From: Isoetes taiwanensis
Taxonomy: Eukaryota > Streptophyta > Lycopodiopsida > Isoetales > Isoetaceae
Length of the DNA: 64,000 nucleotides
Reading direction: 5' to 3'
NCBI GenBank assembly: GCA_021234155.1
Contig: JAJEKV010000033.1
Coordinates: 7,556,635-7,620,634 of the forward strand
In this document: piece by piece, positions 1 through 11,749 of the stretch
Layout of the letters: each line of letters begins with the position of its first letter
Position numbering within the stretch: the stretch's first letter is position 1
Made by a program: the position numbers and the translations under genes
Notes under the pieces: model-generated
What the model saw: only the letters and a program-made list of their open reading frames with translations
Database searches by the model: none
Told to the model about the DNA's origin: nothing

Positions 1-504
1 GTATATGGAATGTACATTTAGCCTTCTTAGCAGCAAATGTGCTCTTAATAATGCGAAATATTGGGGAACGGCCTTACCACAGGGCTTCAAACCGACAGCT
101 GCATCTGCAAAATATTAGTTCAAGGGATGGCTCTGCCATAGTCTACTGTTTCTTATAAAAGAGGCATCATTTTGCTTTGCTTGCCTTTTCTTTGCTGCAA
201 TCCAAGATGTGCTTCAGGATCTGCATGATTTAATGATCAAGAGCATGAGCATGTATGTAAATTTGCCAAGAATATGTAGAAATAAGCAAAATCTTTGCAA
301 TGAAACAAGAAAACATAAAAACTCGTACCTAATGCCGGCTGGCGCTTGGAAAAACGCCGCCATAGCTTGCTTGCCCTTGCTTAGGTGCATCGGCCTTGCC
401 AAACCTCCATTGATCACTAAACAACCGCCGAATCTGCCTCGCAAAGCTCCTCCGTGAACAGTGAAACCCTGGCCTGTCCTTTTGTTTGTTAAAAACTCTT
501 CTCG

Positions 505-636
505 CCCAATGGTTTAAGGGAGGTCAACCTCCCCTTCACGGGGGTTATGCAAATAACCCTCTCGGCCTAACGGCCTCGAGGGTTATTTTGCATAACCCCC
601 TTGAAGGGGAGGTTAACCTCCTCTTAAACCATTGGG
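505..636. repeat. Long palindrome in satellite unit 1
   Basis: The arms of about 57-60 nt are near-perfect reverse complements. The left arm starts CCCAATGGTTTAAGGGAGG, the right arm ends with its complement, and the centre is near 570 in CTCGGCCTAACGGCCTCGAG. This could extrude a hairpin or cruciform of about 60 bp. The same palindrome recurs at 1839-1955, where part of the left arm is deleted, and from 3158, where the right arm is cut at the array edge. Confidence 0.9.
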
Positions 637-1838
637 CTCGAAGATTATTGCGATCTAACCATTGGCAACCGTTAGATCTAAATGAGGTTAAATATTGTAA
701 CTTTGCAGCATCTTTGATAATCTTCAGAATATTCTAAGGATTATCAATGATAACCTTTCGAATATTCCTTCATAAGATGATAATCTTTAGAATATTCCTA
801 TTTTAGAGAGTTTATTTGCAGTCTATTCAAAACCACACGGAAACAATAATGAAACAATAATGCCTGTTCAAAATCGTCCTGTTCAAAACAAAGAAGCAGG
901 GCCGCTCTTATGTGTCTCCTGTAAGCTGAAGCTTGCCATCGCTTTTACGAGCATCCTGTAAAAGAGGAGCAAAAGACGAAAGCCCTTACCATGTTCACCA
1001 CAGAGGAAGAATGAGCTATCTGCAACCATAGGAAAAGAAGAGCCATCGGACGGCCAAAAATATTTTTAGATAAAACTTTACAGTCTTAAAGCGGTTCAAT
1101 GGATACTTGGAAAATCGTATAATTGCAGCCATTTCTTGAAATGCATGTCAGCTATGGCCTAGAGTTCAGAATGATCTGCAAAACCTATGAATCATTAGAT
1201 GCAATGAGTCATCTAAGACAAAAACCTGAATCTGCCTTCAATTTCCAGAAGAATGTCAAAATTTAAGCCCTAAGAGACAATCGGACGTCTCCGTTGTTGC
1301 TTGAAGCCTTCTTTAAAATGATATTCTTGGACCCTGTATATGGAATGTACGTTTAGCCTTCTTAGCAGCAAATGTGCTTTAATAATGCGAAATATTGGGG
1401 AACGGCCTTACCACAGGGCTTCAAACCGACAGCTGCATCTGCAAAATATTAGTTCAAGGGATGGCTCCGCCATAGTCTACTGTTTCTTATCAAAGAGGCG
1501 TCATTTTGCTTTGCTTGCCTTTTCTTTGTTGCAATCCAAGATGTGCTTCAGGATCTGCACGATTTGATGATCAAGAGCATGAGCATGTATGTAAATTTGC
1601 CAAGAATATGTAGAAATAAGCAAAATCTTTGCAATGAAACAAGAAAACATAAAAACTCGTACCTAATGCCGGCTGGCGCTTGGAAAAACGCCGCCATAGC
1701 TTGCTTGCCCTTGCTTAGGTGCATCGGCCTTGCCAAAACTCCATCGATCACTAAACGACCGCCGGATCTGCCTCGCAAAGCTCCTCCGTGAACAGTGAAA
1801 CCCTGGCCCATCCTTTTGTTTGTTAAAAAATCTTCTCG

Positions 1839-1955
1839 CCCAATGGTTTAAGGGAGGTCAACCTCCCCTTCACGGGCCTCTCGGTCTAACGGCCTCGAGG
1901 GTTATTTTGCATAACCCCCTTGAAGGGGAGGTTAACCTCCTTTTAAACCATTGGG
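1839..1955. repeat. Palindrome in satellite unit 2 with one arm shortened
   Basis: This is the same inverted repeat as in unit 1, but the GGTTATGCAAATAACC stretch of the left arm is missing. The right arm therefore has an unpaired segment. Deletion inside a palindrome arm is typical of replication slippage across a hairpin. Confidence 0.85.
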
Positions 1956-3157
1956 CTCGAAGATTATTGCGATCTAACCGTTGGCAACCGTTAGATCTAA
2001 ATGAGGTTAAATATTGTAACTTTGCAGCATCTTTGATAATCTTCAGAATATTCTAAGGATTATCAATGATAACCTTTCGAATATTCCTTCATAAGATGAT
2101 AATCTTCAGAATATTCCTATTTTAGAGAGTTTATTTTGCAGTCTATTCAAAACCACACGGAAACAATAATGAAACAATAATGCCTGTTCAAAATCGTCCT
2201 GTTCAAAACAAAGAAGCAGGGCCGCTCTTATGTGTCTCATGTAAGCTGAAGCTTGCCATCGCTTTTACGAGCATCCTGTAAAAGAGGAGCAAAAGACGAA
2301 AGCCCTTACCATGTTCACCACAGAGGAAGAATGAGCTATCTGCAACCATAGGAAAAGAAGAGCCATCGGACGGCCAAAAATATTTTTAGATAAAACTTTA
2401 CAGACTTAAAGCAGTTCAATGGATACTTGGAAAATCGTATAATTGCATCCATTTCTTGAAATGCATGTCAGCTATGGCCTAGAGTTCAGAATGAGCTGCA
2501 AACCCTATGAATCATTAGATGCAATGAGTCATCTAAGACAAAAACCTGAATCTGCCTTCAATTTCCAGAAGAATGTCAAAAATTTAAGCCCTAAGAGAGA
2601 ACCGGACGTCTCCGTTGTTGCTTGAAGCCTTCTTTAAAATGATATTCTTGGACCCTGTATATGGAATGTACGTTTAGCCTTCTTAGCAGCAAATGTGCTC
2701 TTAATAATGCGAAATATTGGGGAACGGCCTTACCACAGGGCTTCAAACCGACAACTGCATCTGCGAAATATTAGTTCAAGGGATGGCTCCGCCATAGTCT
2801 ACTATTTCTTATAAAAGAGGCATCATTTTGCTTTGCTTGCCTTTTCTTTGCTGCAATCTAAGATGTGCTTCAGGATCTGCACGATTTGATGATCAAGAGC
2901 ATGAGCATGTATGTAAATTTGCCAAGAATATGTAGAAATAAGCAAAATCTTTGCAATGAAACAAGAAAACATAAAAACTCGTACCTAATGCCGGCTGGCG
3001 CTTGGAAAAATGCCGCCATAGCTTGCTTGCCCTTGCTTTGCATCGGCCTTGCCAAACCTCCATCGATCACTAAACGACCGCCGGATCTGCCTCGCAAAGC
3101 TCCTCCGTGAACAGTGAAACCCTGGCCCGTCCTTTTGTTTGTTAAAAAATATTCTCG

Positions 3158-3273
3158 CCCAATGGTTTAAGGGAGGTCAACCTCCCCTTCACGGGGGTTA
3201 TGCAAATAACCCTCTCGGCCTAACGGCCTCGAGGGTTATTTTGCATAACCCCCTTGAAGGGGAGGTTAACCTC
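3158..3273. repeat. Palindrome in satellite unit 3, cut at the array border
   Basis: The left arm and centre are intact. The right arm matches through GGAGGTTAACCTC, and then the sequence leaves the satellite consensus (ATCTTATACCACGTG...). The array border therefore lies within the palindrome arm. Confidence 0.8.
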
Positions 3274-4569
3274 ATCTTATACCACGTGAACAGGTCTCGC
3301 TATTCGAAGACGTTAGCCACAATCAGTCACTTAGTTAAGACTTGGACTGCTGCTTCCTACCCTTTTATCCTAAAGCACGGACCCATCTAGAATATTCATG
3401 AAGCCGCTTCTTGGACTGCCAATCGAAGCTTCTACATAGTCCAGAACGTAGAAGAGCCAACACGAAGCGTCTACAAACCTCTGGTTCTTTCCTAAAAAAT
3501 TTCAAGCTTACACGTATTTTATCCTGGGCAGCTTTCTAAGAGCACTGTCCACGTCGTCGGCATTGTAGGTGCAAAGAAATCACAGGCTACAGCTATGTCG
3601 GTGAGCCTGATGCTGCTCGTCATCCATGATGCAAGTCGCTCCTGTTCAATCAGCCGAGCGCCATTTCAATGGCCTTCCTTAAGTCGAACGGTATAAACAT
3701 TCTGCTGGTGCCTGCAGCATTCAATCTCGGCTATGGGTTGGATTGCCACCTTCTCCTCTCTTGTATAGGAGGACACAGACCTCTCTAGATCATTCAAGAA
3801 GGCGCCAGACGTTCCAAGAGTAGCTTCCAAAAAGTCCTCGCACCTTCCACACAGCGGTTTCTAAAAACGACTCATCCTTCAAAATCTTCTAGTACCTTCC
3901 ATTAGAAGCACCATTGAAATATTTATATTTTAATGTTTAATTGTAGAACATTCTAGAATCTACTTTATTATAATTATATGTTAGAGATAGACAAGTGTTC
4001 ATTGTAGCCTTGGCCACCACCATAAATTTTTTTGTAAGGGATAATACCTAAGTTTGCTCTAAGGTTAAAAGTTAAATCACTCAAGGTGGCAAAGATGTTG
4101 ATGTTCTCTCATTGGAAGAAACCACTACAACGACATAAAAAACTTGGAGATCATAAACATCAATGCAACTTTTATTAATTTAGGACAAAGCATATATATA
4201 GGTACATTAGGAAAATGCCCATCTTGTTGGGGTATACACAGGTAAACATACCCAACGAAACTCATAAGAACCCATATCTGGTGCTCCAGAAAGAAAACAT
4301 GGGGCACCCTCATGCCTACAAAACCTAAGCCTAAGTGTGCATCCCCATTAGACCAAAATTGAATTCCCCTTCTCCACAAGGGGCATAAAGAAGACCCATT
4401 CCCATAGTGATATAATTTGGCCACCTAACTCTTGATATGGTATAATTAGTGGCTAGTCTTCGCCATTTGGCTAAAATTTGGATCTGACTATTAGGGCTTT
4501 AACGATTTTTTATAGGATAAAACAATAAATAAAGAACTTTAGCCAAGTATAAATGAGACTTCATCCAAA
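3274..4569. other. No gene recognised
   Basis: Moderately AT-rich unique-looking sequence. The longest frame (4125-4424, minus, 99 codons) has no recognisable domain or codon pattern. There may be remnants of an old LTR, but I could not find paired ends. Confidence 0.5.
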
Positions 4570-5277
4570 AAAATATCAACACGCTGAATCCGGTTACAGG
4601 GTGCGAGATAGGGATCGAGCAAGGTGGCGACTGCGCGGTCCTGATCGAGAGTCATATCACCCCACGGGTCGACATATTTAGGATATGAAGACAGAGGGAG
4701 GCCTGTTGGAGGAGCTTGGACCTGATAAGTATTTTGCGGTCAGAATCACTGTCAGAGAGAGACGACTCTGGTGTTCGACCGAGATGAGCTTACCCATTTC
4801 AAGATCCATGGTGGCATTCAATGTGCCATCAGTGATGACAAGTTGATCGGTAGCCCAATAATGAATACTTTTAGCTTGGCGGAGGAAAGGTCGTCCGACC
4901 AGTATTTCATAATCACCAGGATCTTCACCAGCTTTCCAAACTCCAAACTCCAAAGGAAATTTGAGATCCCCAATACTGATGTGGATAAGAGAAGGGACAC
5001 CTTGAGGTCGCGTGATATGGCCATTAGCAAGTTTGATATCATAAGGGGCACGGTAAAGTTGTTTGATGCCCAGTTGTCTCCAAAGTTTGTCTGTTATGAG
5101 GTTGACGGCACTACCACCATCAATCTGCACATGATTGATATGTTGATTCCCCACAGTAGCATGGACCGTGGGCGTAGAAGTGGCTACAGCACCCACCAAT
5201 ACCGTGGGTAGTGGCAACTGTTCCTTAAGAGCTGGATGTCTTGAGATTTTTGCATCCCCTTTTGGCATATGGACCAT
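4570..5277 (-). pseudogene. Ty3/gypsy protease-region fragment related to RLG-A
   Basis: The minus-strand ORF (4678-5277) is collinear with the protease region of RLG-A at 14740-15360. Both contain the retropepsin-like active-site motif QIDGG followed by NLITDKL (DGG in place of the usual D-S/T-G) and the flap-proximal segment GHITRPQG. Both also share the C-terminal block ILVGRPFLRQAKSIHYW. No gag, RT or LTR is attached, so this is an isolated fragment of about 700 bp from a sister element. Its right side passes directly into repeat X near 5229. Protease activity is not expected from the fragment. Confidence 0.8.
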
Positions 5278-6215
5278 TCCCTATAATCCCAAATATTAGC
5301 ACTAAGAAACTAAAATTCAGAACAATTGTGTGCTAACTTTAAAAATTTAAAACTGCCTATTATTGCAAAGGATTCACAAGTGGTACAGAAAATTACATTC
5401 TCATCCTTGTCATATCTCACATATTCCCAAGTTTTTAACCACTTGTACTTAAACACCACTTGCTGACTGGAATCTCCCTTGTCCTCATTTCCACTTTCAT
5501 CTTCATTGCCATCTAAACCATACTTTCTATGTTTATCTTCTTGAATATATGCAGCAAATTTGGCCCAAGAATTCATCTACTAGTCTTCCTCTTACCTCCT
5601 TTCTCTTACATGGCTGCTAAACCTGAATGTGGCATGTATAAACAAATATTAGAGCAGAACTTTAAAGAAAATTAAGTACAGGAAATAGAAACTTACTTGT
5701 ATAAAGAAAGAGTATCTTTGATTAGAAGTAGAGCACTAATTTAGATATGCATGCAAAGAATGACTTCCACCTGTGATATCTTAGAAGAGCATAGTTGCAC
5801 CTTCACACTCGTCGTTATTGCTCCCAAATGAACTACAAGTAAGTCCTCCTGCCAAATTCGTATTGCCTTAAATAAGAGCATTAATCCTCTAAAATCATGC
5901 CTCTAAAATCATGTGGCAGTGGCATTGGTAGTGCCAGATGTATGGAGCCCAGGGCCACCAACAAGGCAACCGCATTCTCATAACTATTTAATTCAATGCA
6001 CTGCAATAGAATCATATGCTAAATGCTATCTATGAATCGACAATCTGCTATTGCAAATCTACTTTGCCTTTGTCGCCATCCACACCCAGGCCTGGCCTAG
6101 GGCATGGCCTTCCCCCTCCCAAAATGACCTTCGGCCAGATTCCCTTTTAGTGTAAATTGTAATAAAAAAAATTCACAATATTTAATGTTTTTCCATTTAA
6201 CATTATTAATGTATA
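5229..6215. repeat. Dispersed repeat X, uninterrupted copy (contains the empty site of element B)
   Basis: The segment matches 18806-18893 and then 32428-33286 at high identity. The other copy is therefore split by the 13.5-kb element B. Here the junction reads GTGTGCTAACTTTAAAAATTT (TAAC at 5334-5337) with nothing inserted. The minus-strand ORF 5310-5576 has a KWLKTWEYVRYD block followed by a C-x2-C (FCTTCESF), resembling the N-terminal zinc-binding region seen in hAT-type or TTF-like transposase proteins. The rest is noncoding with scattered stops. Confidence 0.85.
5310..5576 (-). pseudogene. Zinc-finger-like fragment, possibly transposase N-terminus
   Basis: An 88-codon frame with an acidic stretch (residues about 20-35) followed by a tryptophan-rich segment and a CxxC pair. 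It resembles the start of TTF/BED-type zinc domains found ahead of hAT-like transposases. The copy at 32274-32531 keeps the same segment with substitutions. No catalytic domain follows, and the assignment rests on a short motif only. Confidence 0.35.
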
Positions 6216-6619
6216 ATAAATATATTTTTCTATATTCTCTTTAAAAAAATCCCTGGCCCCCTAACCTTTGATTTAAAAATTTGCATGTTTGCATTCTTTA
6301 CATGCAATTAGCCATATGTCTGAATTTTTTGTTGGAACCACCCCCAGTAGCCCTAAAGCCCCAACTGGAATTTAAAAGTTTCAACTGGCAATCCCCGAGC
6401 CAAACCCCCACTTTTTCAAACCCTGTCCCTGGTGTGAGGTGAAATTTCCATCTTCGTGTAATGTGGTTCACTGATCCCGAAGCTAATTTCGTGACCCATT
6501 TAAAAGATGCTAAAATCATTTGAGTCGTTGCGGCCAGTGTCACTTAAAGCTTCAGGTAAGAAGAGCACAAATATGACACCCACCATCTCTCCCCCCCCTC
6601 AAAACAACAAATGACAAGT
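6216..6619. other. AT-rich spacer, no gene recognised
   Basis: Low-complexity AT-rich DNA followed by a stretch with a minus-strand ORF (6298-6543) that shows no recognisable domain. Confidence 0.45.
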
Positions 6620-7190
6620 ATGGCAATGTAACTCGAATATTGATCCTTCAACCTTTGGCAAATCATGACAAGCTTCTGGCAACTCAGGATGAGCTGCTCC
6701 CTCGGACGGATGGGCTTTACAAGTTCTCGGAGATGATTGGGGTCAGATTTGGAAAGGGTTTAGAACCCAATTTTGCCTTCTTATTATGGCAAATTGTGCA
6801 CCAGTCTTTAAGGGTTAATACTTGGGTTCACAGGGTAAAGCCTTTCATCAGTGATTTATGTCCAATGAGTGGCCTCTGCAATGAGGCCTTGGAGCGTTGC
6901 ATGTTTTTATGCACAGGGATTCATTCTATATGGAACTGGGTCCAAGGCTTATTCCACACCACACTGCACAGTCAAGAGGGTTTTTTTGGCATATATTCTA
7001 ATAGGTAGCCAAGGGTAAAGAAGTTAGGTTTTCATCTGTATAAGGCATGGTTGCTATAGTTCATGTAGAAGGGCGACACATGAAGGTCTTCAGGAATGCA
7101 AAGCTACAACCTGGAGCTTTGATTCCTCAGTTGAGGTACAAACAGTACATCTATTACCAGGCATACTCGAAAAGAACAATTGAAGTTGCT
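6620..7190 (+). pseudogene. LINE retrotransposon 3' end (zf-RVT region), left part
   Basis: The plus-strand frame 6640-7008 has the pattern of the zinc-binding domain that follows plant LINE reverse transcriptases: a FAFLLWQIVHQSLRVNTW block, then CPMSGLC, then FLCTGIHSIWNW (normally C-x2-C...H...C). After a frame break, the frame from 7047 carries a VFRNAK segment and reads up to the RLG-A insertion at 7190. It continues in frame at 18285 beyond the retrotransposon. The RT and endonuclease parts are absent, and frame breaks mark it as a dead 5'-truncated LINE. Confidence 0.65.
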
Positions 7191-7779
7191 TGTTTGGGGT
7201 CTGGGTTCGGGAACTCCTGGAAGACAGCCCTCTGTGAGGACCCGTGGATCTAACAGGAGAGTCCGGGGGACTATGTCACGCGGGATTTGCAAGAAGAGAA
7301 GAAGAAGAAGAAAACAGAACAAATGAGAGAAAAATGATAAGCTTCCTTGATATCAATGATGAACATACATGAGCTCTCGCAATAGAGAGAAAACTGAAAG
7401 GAGACAAGACTCAAAACTCATCTAAAAAACTCATGTGCTAGCTCTACTCATATATATAGTACAATGGCCTTGGGCCCAATATAGACACTCTGAGTGATCT
7501 CGGTCCGACTCACGGAAGGAGGCCTGATTTGAGGAATGTTGGCGGTGCCTCTTGAAGTGCCTAGAATCACTTGGACGCCGACGCTGGCGGTGGCGGGCCA
7601 TCACTTGTCGAGCGGCGCCTCTTGTTGGCGACCCGCCAGGCTTTGATCTGCGTGGTCTGCCGCTTGGTCTTCTCGCGGAGCCTTTGATGGCTGACCGGGT
7701 GGTGGCCCGAGGATCCTTGAGCTTGACCTGGTCTGTGAGGATGCATGAATAGTCCCGTACGGGAGGCACAGGACTAACA
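7191..7779 (-). repeat. RLG-A 3' LTR
   Basis: 589 bp. Positions 7191-7493 (R-U5 in element orientation) are identical to 17698-18000. Positions 7494-7779 (U3) differ from the other LTR by many substitutions and short indels. Confidence 0.93.
7449..7460 (-). promoter_or_regulatory. TATA-like box in RLG-A LTR
   Basis: On the minus strand the LTR carries ACTATATATATG, a TATA-type core at the U3/R side. The equivalent in the 5' LTR, where it would drive transcription, is 17956-17967. Confidence 0.5.
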
Positions 7780-7795
7780 CTCCCCCACCAAACGA
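7780..7795 (-). other. Polypurine tract of RLG-A
   Basis: On the minus strand, TTTGGTGGGGGAG lies immediately upstream of the 3' LTR start TGTTAG. This is the expected place and composition for plus-strand priming. Confidence 0.75.
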
Positions 7796-10752
7796 CACTC
7801 GTGAGTGAAGAAAAGGAGGAAGTGTTTCGAGGGGGGAAGCCATGCATGCGAAAGTGATCCTCACGGGAGTGAGGACGGGCACCATTATGGTACTGGCTAA
7901 TGAGATCCTGGCGTGTTTGAAGAGCAGGAGGAGTGTTTTGGCCAAGGGCAGGATCTGCATCAATAAGAAAGCGAGAGCGTACCATGTCTTCAAGGGCAGC
8001 GTGGGCGTCTGAAGAAATGTACTGACATTCCATGAGGAGACAGGTCTGGAGGCCAAAGGCGATTAACGGCATTCGGATTGCAAATGAAAAATGGGGGACG
8101 CCGATTTAAGGAGCTTAGCAAAATGCATTTGAGGGCAGCACAAAAACCTGCTTGAAGATGGACTGAAGGATCAGGTGAGGTGGTGGCATTCTGCAAGAAG
8201 GTGTCAAGACCATGAAGCGCATCCGCCGGCCGTTGCCAACCACGCTCATTAGCAATGTAGATCCAATTCGTGGTGGTATCCAGAGTGGCACCTTCTTCCC
8301 AATGTGAGCGGCGAACAAAGCGTGGATCCCACCGGAGATCCGTCGAGATCTGAGGTGGTGTCCATCCGGCATGACCATCCATGACCTTGGTCCAAAAAGG
8401 AAGGCGCCAATCAGAAGTCAGGAACCTGGGGCGTGGAGGTACGCCCAGGGAAGCATAGGGAGAAGGAACCATGCCCGTGGGCGTGGGTTCTTGGCGGTCT
8501 CCACGAATTGGTGACAAGATCCGGATCAAGAGCTTGACACGGGCGATCCCAAAGAGAAAGAGAGAGTTGGCGTTGGCGGGGAGGGCTATCCCATCCCGTG
8601 GGGACCGTCTTGCTATCCAACAGAGCTCGTAATTGATTGTATCCGGCGAGGTGCTGCATATAAATTTGTGCATAGGGAAGATCCTCGGGATGTCCTAGAT
8701 ACTTCCTTATCTGTTGCAGCGCTTCCGCTTGCCAGAGAGATAAATGATTGGCAAGCTCAGGCATGTACTCCTGATGAAGAGTTTGGGTCTGAGCAGGATC
8801 CGCAAGATATGGATTGTTATCCTGAAGCACCCATTGCACAGTGGGGTCACCTTGAAAGAGCTGGCGTGGCCCATTTCCGAAGTGTTCCTGTATATCACCC
8901 AGATAGAAATCATGAAATATGTAAGCCATGGGCTGAACAACTCTGAAGGTGATAAAGTCTGGATCGACACAGTGTATGAGATCAAAGACCACAAGGGCAC
9001 AGCACAACCCTTTGTCTTCAATGGAGTTTCGCCAAATCCGAAGAAAATCACGCGACTTTCGGGGAATATCCACAGGTCCATCTGCCGCATGCCACTTCGA
9101 AAGGAAGAGGTGGCGGCGAGCAACCACATAATCGTGATAGCAGGAAGGAACTGGGAAGTCAAAATGCATTCTGTTAAGAATGGCGGTATGGCCCTCAAGT
9201 TTTGCTTGAGCCTCATCAGCAGACTGAATAGCTTGCTGGAGCTGTTGTTCAAGATCACGTATCTGGTGGTCCCGTTCTAGCAGCAGGCGTGACTGGTCAC
9301 GGACCCGTTTCTGAGAAGTGTTGACCTGGGAGGAGGATTTCCTCGGAGTATTGAGACGAAGCACGGCAATCTCCGCGTCATCCAGTATCTTCTGTTTCTG
9401 CACCTCTGTAAGCTGATCTTGAAGAGAGGTGAGCTGAGAGGTCTGTGTAGAAAGCTGAGCCGTCAAGGAGGCAACTTGAGCGTCCCGTGCTGAAAGGTTT
9501 TGAACTTGAGTGCTGAAATTTTCACAAAGTTCGGAGTACAAGGCGTTGAGCTTAGCAATATCTGCGTCCTTGGTACTCAGGAGAGCGGCTTTGGACTTGT
9601 TGTGCTCCAATAAATTCTGAATTTCTGATTGGAGCTGAGCCTGTTGATCTGCAAGTTGGCTGACTTGCTCTTGCGCACTTTTGAGATCTGCATGAGCCTG
9701 TAAGAGAGCTTCGTGCTTGTCTTGAAGTTTGGCCTCCAAAGTTGCAACTTGGGCAGTGGCAGCTTGAAGGTCCTGGTGTACCGCATCAGAGGCCTCTAGT
9801 GCCCGTTGAACCCCGCTCATAAGAGCGTCTTGGGATTCTTGTAACTTGAGAGCAGCAGCTTGAGCATCCTGCTGATACTGATACAACAACTGACGAGGGT
9901 GTTGTGGTGGTGGAGCCGGCTGTTGCCTGGTTTGTGATGTTTGGGAAAGATGGTGTGAACTGGAGGGTGTAGCGGAGGAGGAGACAGTGACATGGGTGTG
10001 CGGACTTTGGACATGACCAGGGGAAGAAGGGCGTGAAGTGCCAGCTCGGTTAGTTATTGGAAGGGAACGCTGAGTGGAAGTAGGAGAATTTTGTGGTGTG
10101 GGAGGGAAGTAATGACGGATGAGGGCTTGAAAGTGGCCTCCCACAGAAACTTCAGAAATGGAAGTGGCACCCCGAAGGCGGTCCATTTCTTGGAGAAGAC
10201 GATAGAACATCATTTGGGGCCAATCTATGTGGTGGTTGGAGTGTGTAGCAGTGATGACCAGATTATAGAAAGGCTGATTGATATGGGTGTTCTTGATAGA
10301 ATACCCTAGGAACTTGGCGCCCACGTAAATTTAACAAAGGTTTCGTGAGGCTTGTCGATATTGGTCGGGCGATGGACATTGGCATGATAGCGGTGTGCAC
10401 CAAACTCGTGACATCGAGATCCCGAATGGCGCACCATGATACACAAAGGGGTGTGCAAGGGAATATGAAATACCTCGAAATCAAATGTTGAGAGTGAAAT
10501 GGTGGTGCCATCGACCACGAAGGGTGTAGCCTTATGTCGTTAACGATATTGGCGATGAATCGCGTCAACTGGTCGATTTGGAGCCGGAAGTTCCATTTGA
10601 GAGAATTCAGAAGCTTGTGTGCGTCAAATGACTTCTTTATTTGGGCCAACAAGGGCTTCACGGGAAAGTGGGCGCCAAGAAAGATACAGATGCAAAAGAG
10701 GCGGATCCTTGGGAGCAAAGAGCTTGAAGTGTAGAAAATCTTGGGGCAGCCA
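7796..10752 (-). pseudogene. RLG-A extra ORF between integrase and 3' LTR (coiled-coil protein)
   Basis: The main open stretch is 637 codons (8411-10324). The reading continues in other frames upstream (10263-10752) and downstream (about 7800-8400), so the original protein was probably over 900 residues. From the N-terminus it has a conserved-looking globular region (FEVFHIPLHTPLCIMVRHSG), a Ser/Pro/Thr/Gln-rich linker, about 200 residues of heptad-rich coiled coil (repeated A-x2-L and Q-rich heptads), then a Trp/His-rich globular tail. I see no signal peptide or membrane span, so an envelope role is not supported. The position after pol matches the extra ORFs of some plant Tat/Athila-type elements. 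Function unknown. Confidence 0.75.
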
Positions 10753-11257
10753 TGGTAACGATTTGCAGAAATGAAGAGTGATTCAAAGGCGGAGGACGAA
10801 AAGTCGAAAGCACGGAGGACAAAGGCTGAGTAAGAACGAAAAGGTTTTTAGGGCGCATTAACCGGAGGCTTAAGAGGTATGAAGAGGGCTAAACTAGAAC
10901 CGTTGATGGTGCAGTGTCGAAAAGATGCCAAGAAGTGTATTGAGAGGCAAAAATTTGGCTAAGTCCCAAAAACGTAAAGGGGAGAAGCAATGAACGGTGA
11001 GGATGAGACGTGAAAGAAGGATCGGAGGTGACAGGTGGGCAAAGGACACACATTAATGTTCGACGGGCGTGAAAAGAAGGAATTGCATTCAATGCTGGCA
11101 ACTCGAAGTGGGATATCATTAAAAGGAATGTGTCAGAAGGTACCATGGCTAGATATGCGGCGGGAGAAAAGATTCTCATTTTAGAAACAGCCTTGCATTG
11201 CAAACACGTTGGCGATTTGTGTGATTGGTCCACGCCGACAAGGAGTTCCTCGATTGG

Positions 11258-11266
11258 CTATATAAG
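11258..11266 (+). promoter_or_regulatory. TATA box upstream of an antisense ORF
   Basis: CTATATAAG stands 27 bases before the ATG at 11293. Two ATTGG (reverse CCAAT) motifs lie just upstream at 11223-11227 and 11253-11257. The orientation is opposite to RLG-A. Confidence 0.45.
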
Positions 11267-11292
11267 ACGAACGGGAGGAACGAAGGCATCCG

Positions 11293-11562
11293 ATGGCGCT
11301 CAGTATGGCTGCTGCTGGTTTGAACGAGGACTGCACTATGCCCACAAACTGTCAGGAGTGGATTACCTGCAAGATGAATTGTCTGGACCTCTGGCGCTGC
11401 CACAACCGTGGCATTCGAATGGACGGCTGGTGTGCCGGGATGGCTGAACATCCCGACCCGAAGACCAACGGGATGGAGGTGGTTACGCACCCATTTGGGA
11501 TCCCGAAAGCGAGAACCTCTACCATCTCCCTCGCATCACCTCACTGCTCCGAACCCGAGTAG
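11293..11562 (+). CDS. Antisense cysteine-rich ORF inside RLG-A
   Basis: An 89-codon ORF on the strand opposite to the retrotransposon, in the noncoding gap between IN and the extra ORF. It begins MALSMAAAGLNEDC and has spaced cysteines (in EDC, TNC, ITC, MNC, RC, WC, HC). A TATA-like CTATATAAG lies upstream. A GGGCTCGAGCCCG inverted repeat followed by six T lies downstream near 11595. I recognise no family. Antisense genes in this position are known for some plant Tat-type elements, but this particular protein is unfamiliar and could be chance. Confidence 0.4.
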   Translation: MALSMAAAGLNEDCTMPTNCQEWITCKMNCLDLWRCHNRGIRMDGWCAGMAEHPDPKTNGMEVVTHPFGIPKARTSTISLASPHCSEPE

Positions 11563-11749
11563 AGGGTTTTTCCTCTTAGGACTTAGTAGATAGGGCTCGA
11601 GCCCGTTTTTTGTATATAGGCAGTGCCCATAGCGGAAATAGCTTTGCGCCCACATTTTGTAAAAAAATCGCCACTATAATATAATATACCGCCTTTCTAG
11701 TCACTTTACGTGGTGTTTGCGTCTTGAATCAGATCGTTTGTTGATGTTC

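Larger units (their letters stand above)
1..3273. repeat. Tandem array of a 1.32-1.34-kb satellite-like unit
   Basis: Three head-to-tail copies begin at 1, 1336 and 2657 (each starts GTATATGGAATGTAC). Unit lengths are 1335 and 1321 bp, and the third unit is cut at about 3273. The copies are almost identical apart from a few substitutions and a small deletion in copy 2. Small ORFs of 75-83 codons recur in each unit on both strands but look like chance frames in conserved repeat DNA: no recognisable domain, overlapping antisense ORFs, and one copy loses a codon. Each unit also holds an internal set of about 40-bp degenerate repeats built on GATAATCTT-AGAATATTC (for example 713-805). The array probably continues left of the window. 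Confidence 0.93.

Noticed and set aside
209-3110. Recurring 75-87-codon ORFs on both strands at 209, 1543 and 2865 as a small gene family
   Set aside because: They repeat only because the 1.33-kb unit repeats. They overlap antisense ORFs, show no domain, and a codon-level gap occurs in copy 3.
7431-8072. Separate genes in the 3' LTR/PPT region of RLG-A
   Set aside because: The frames run across the PPT and LTR and are continuations or shadows of the broken extra ORF.
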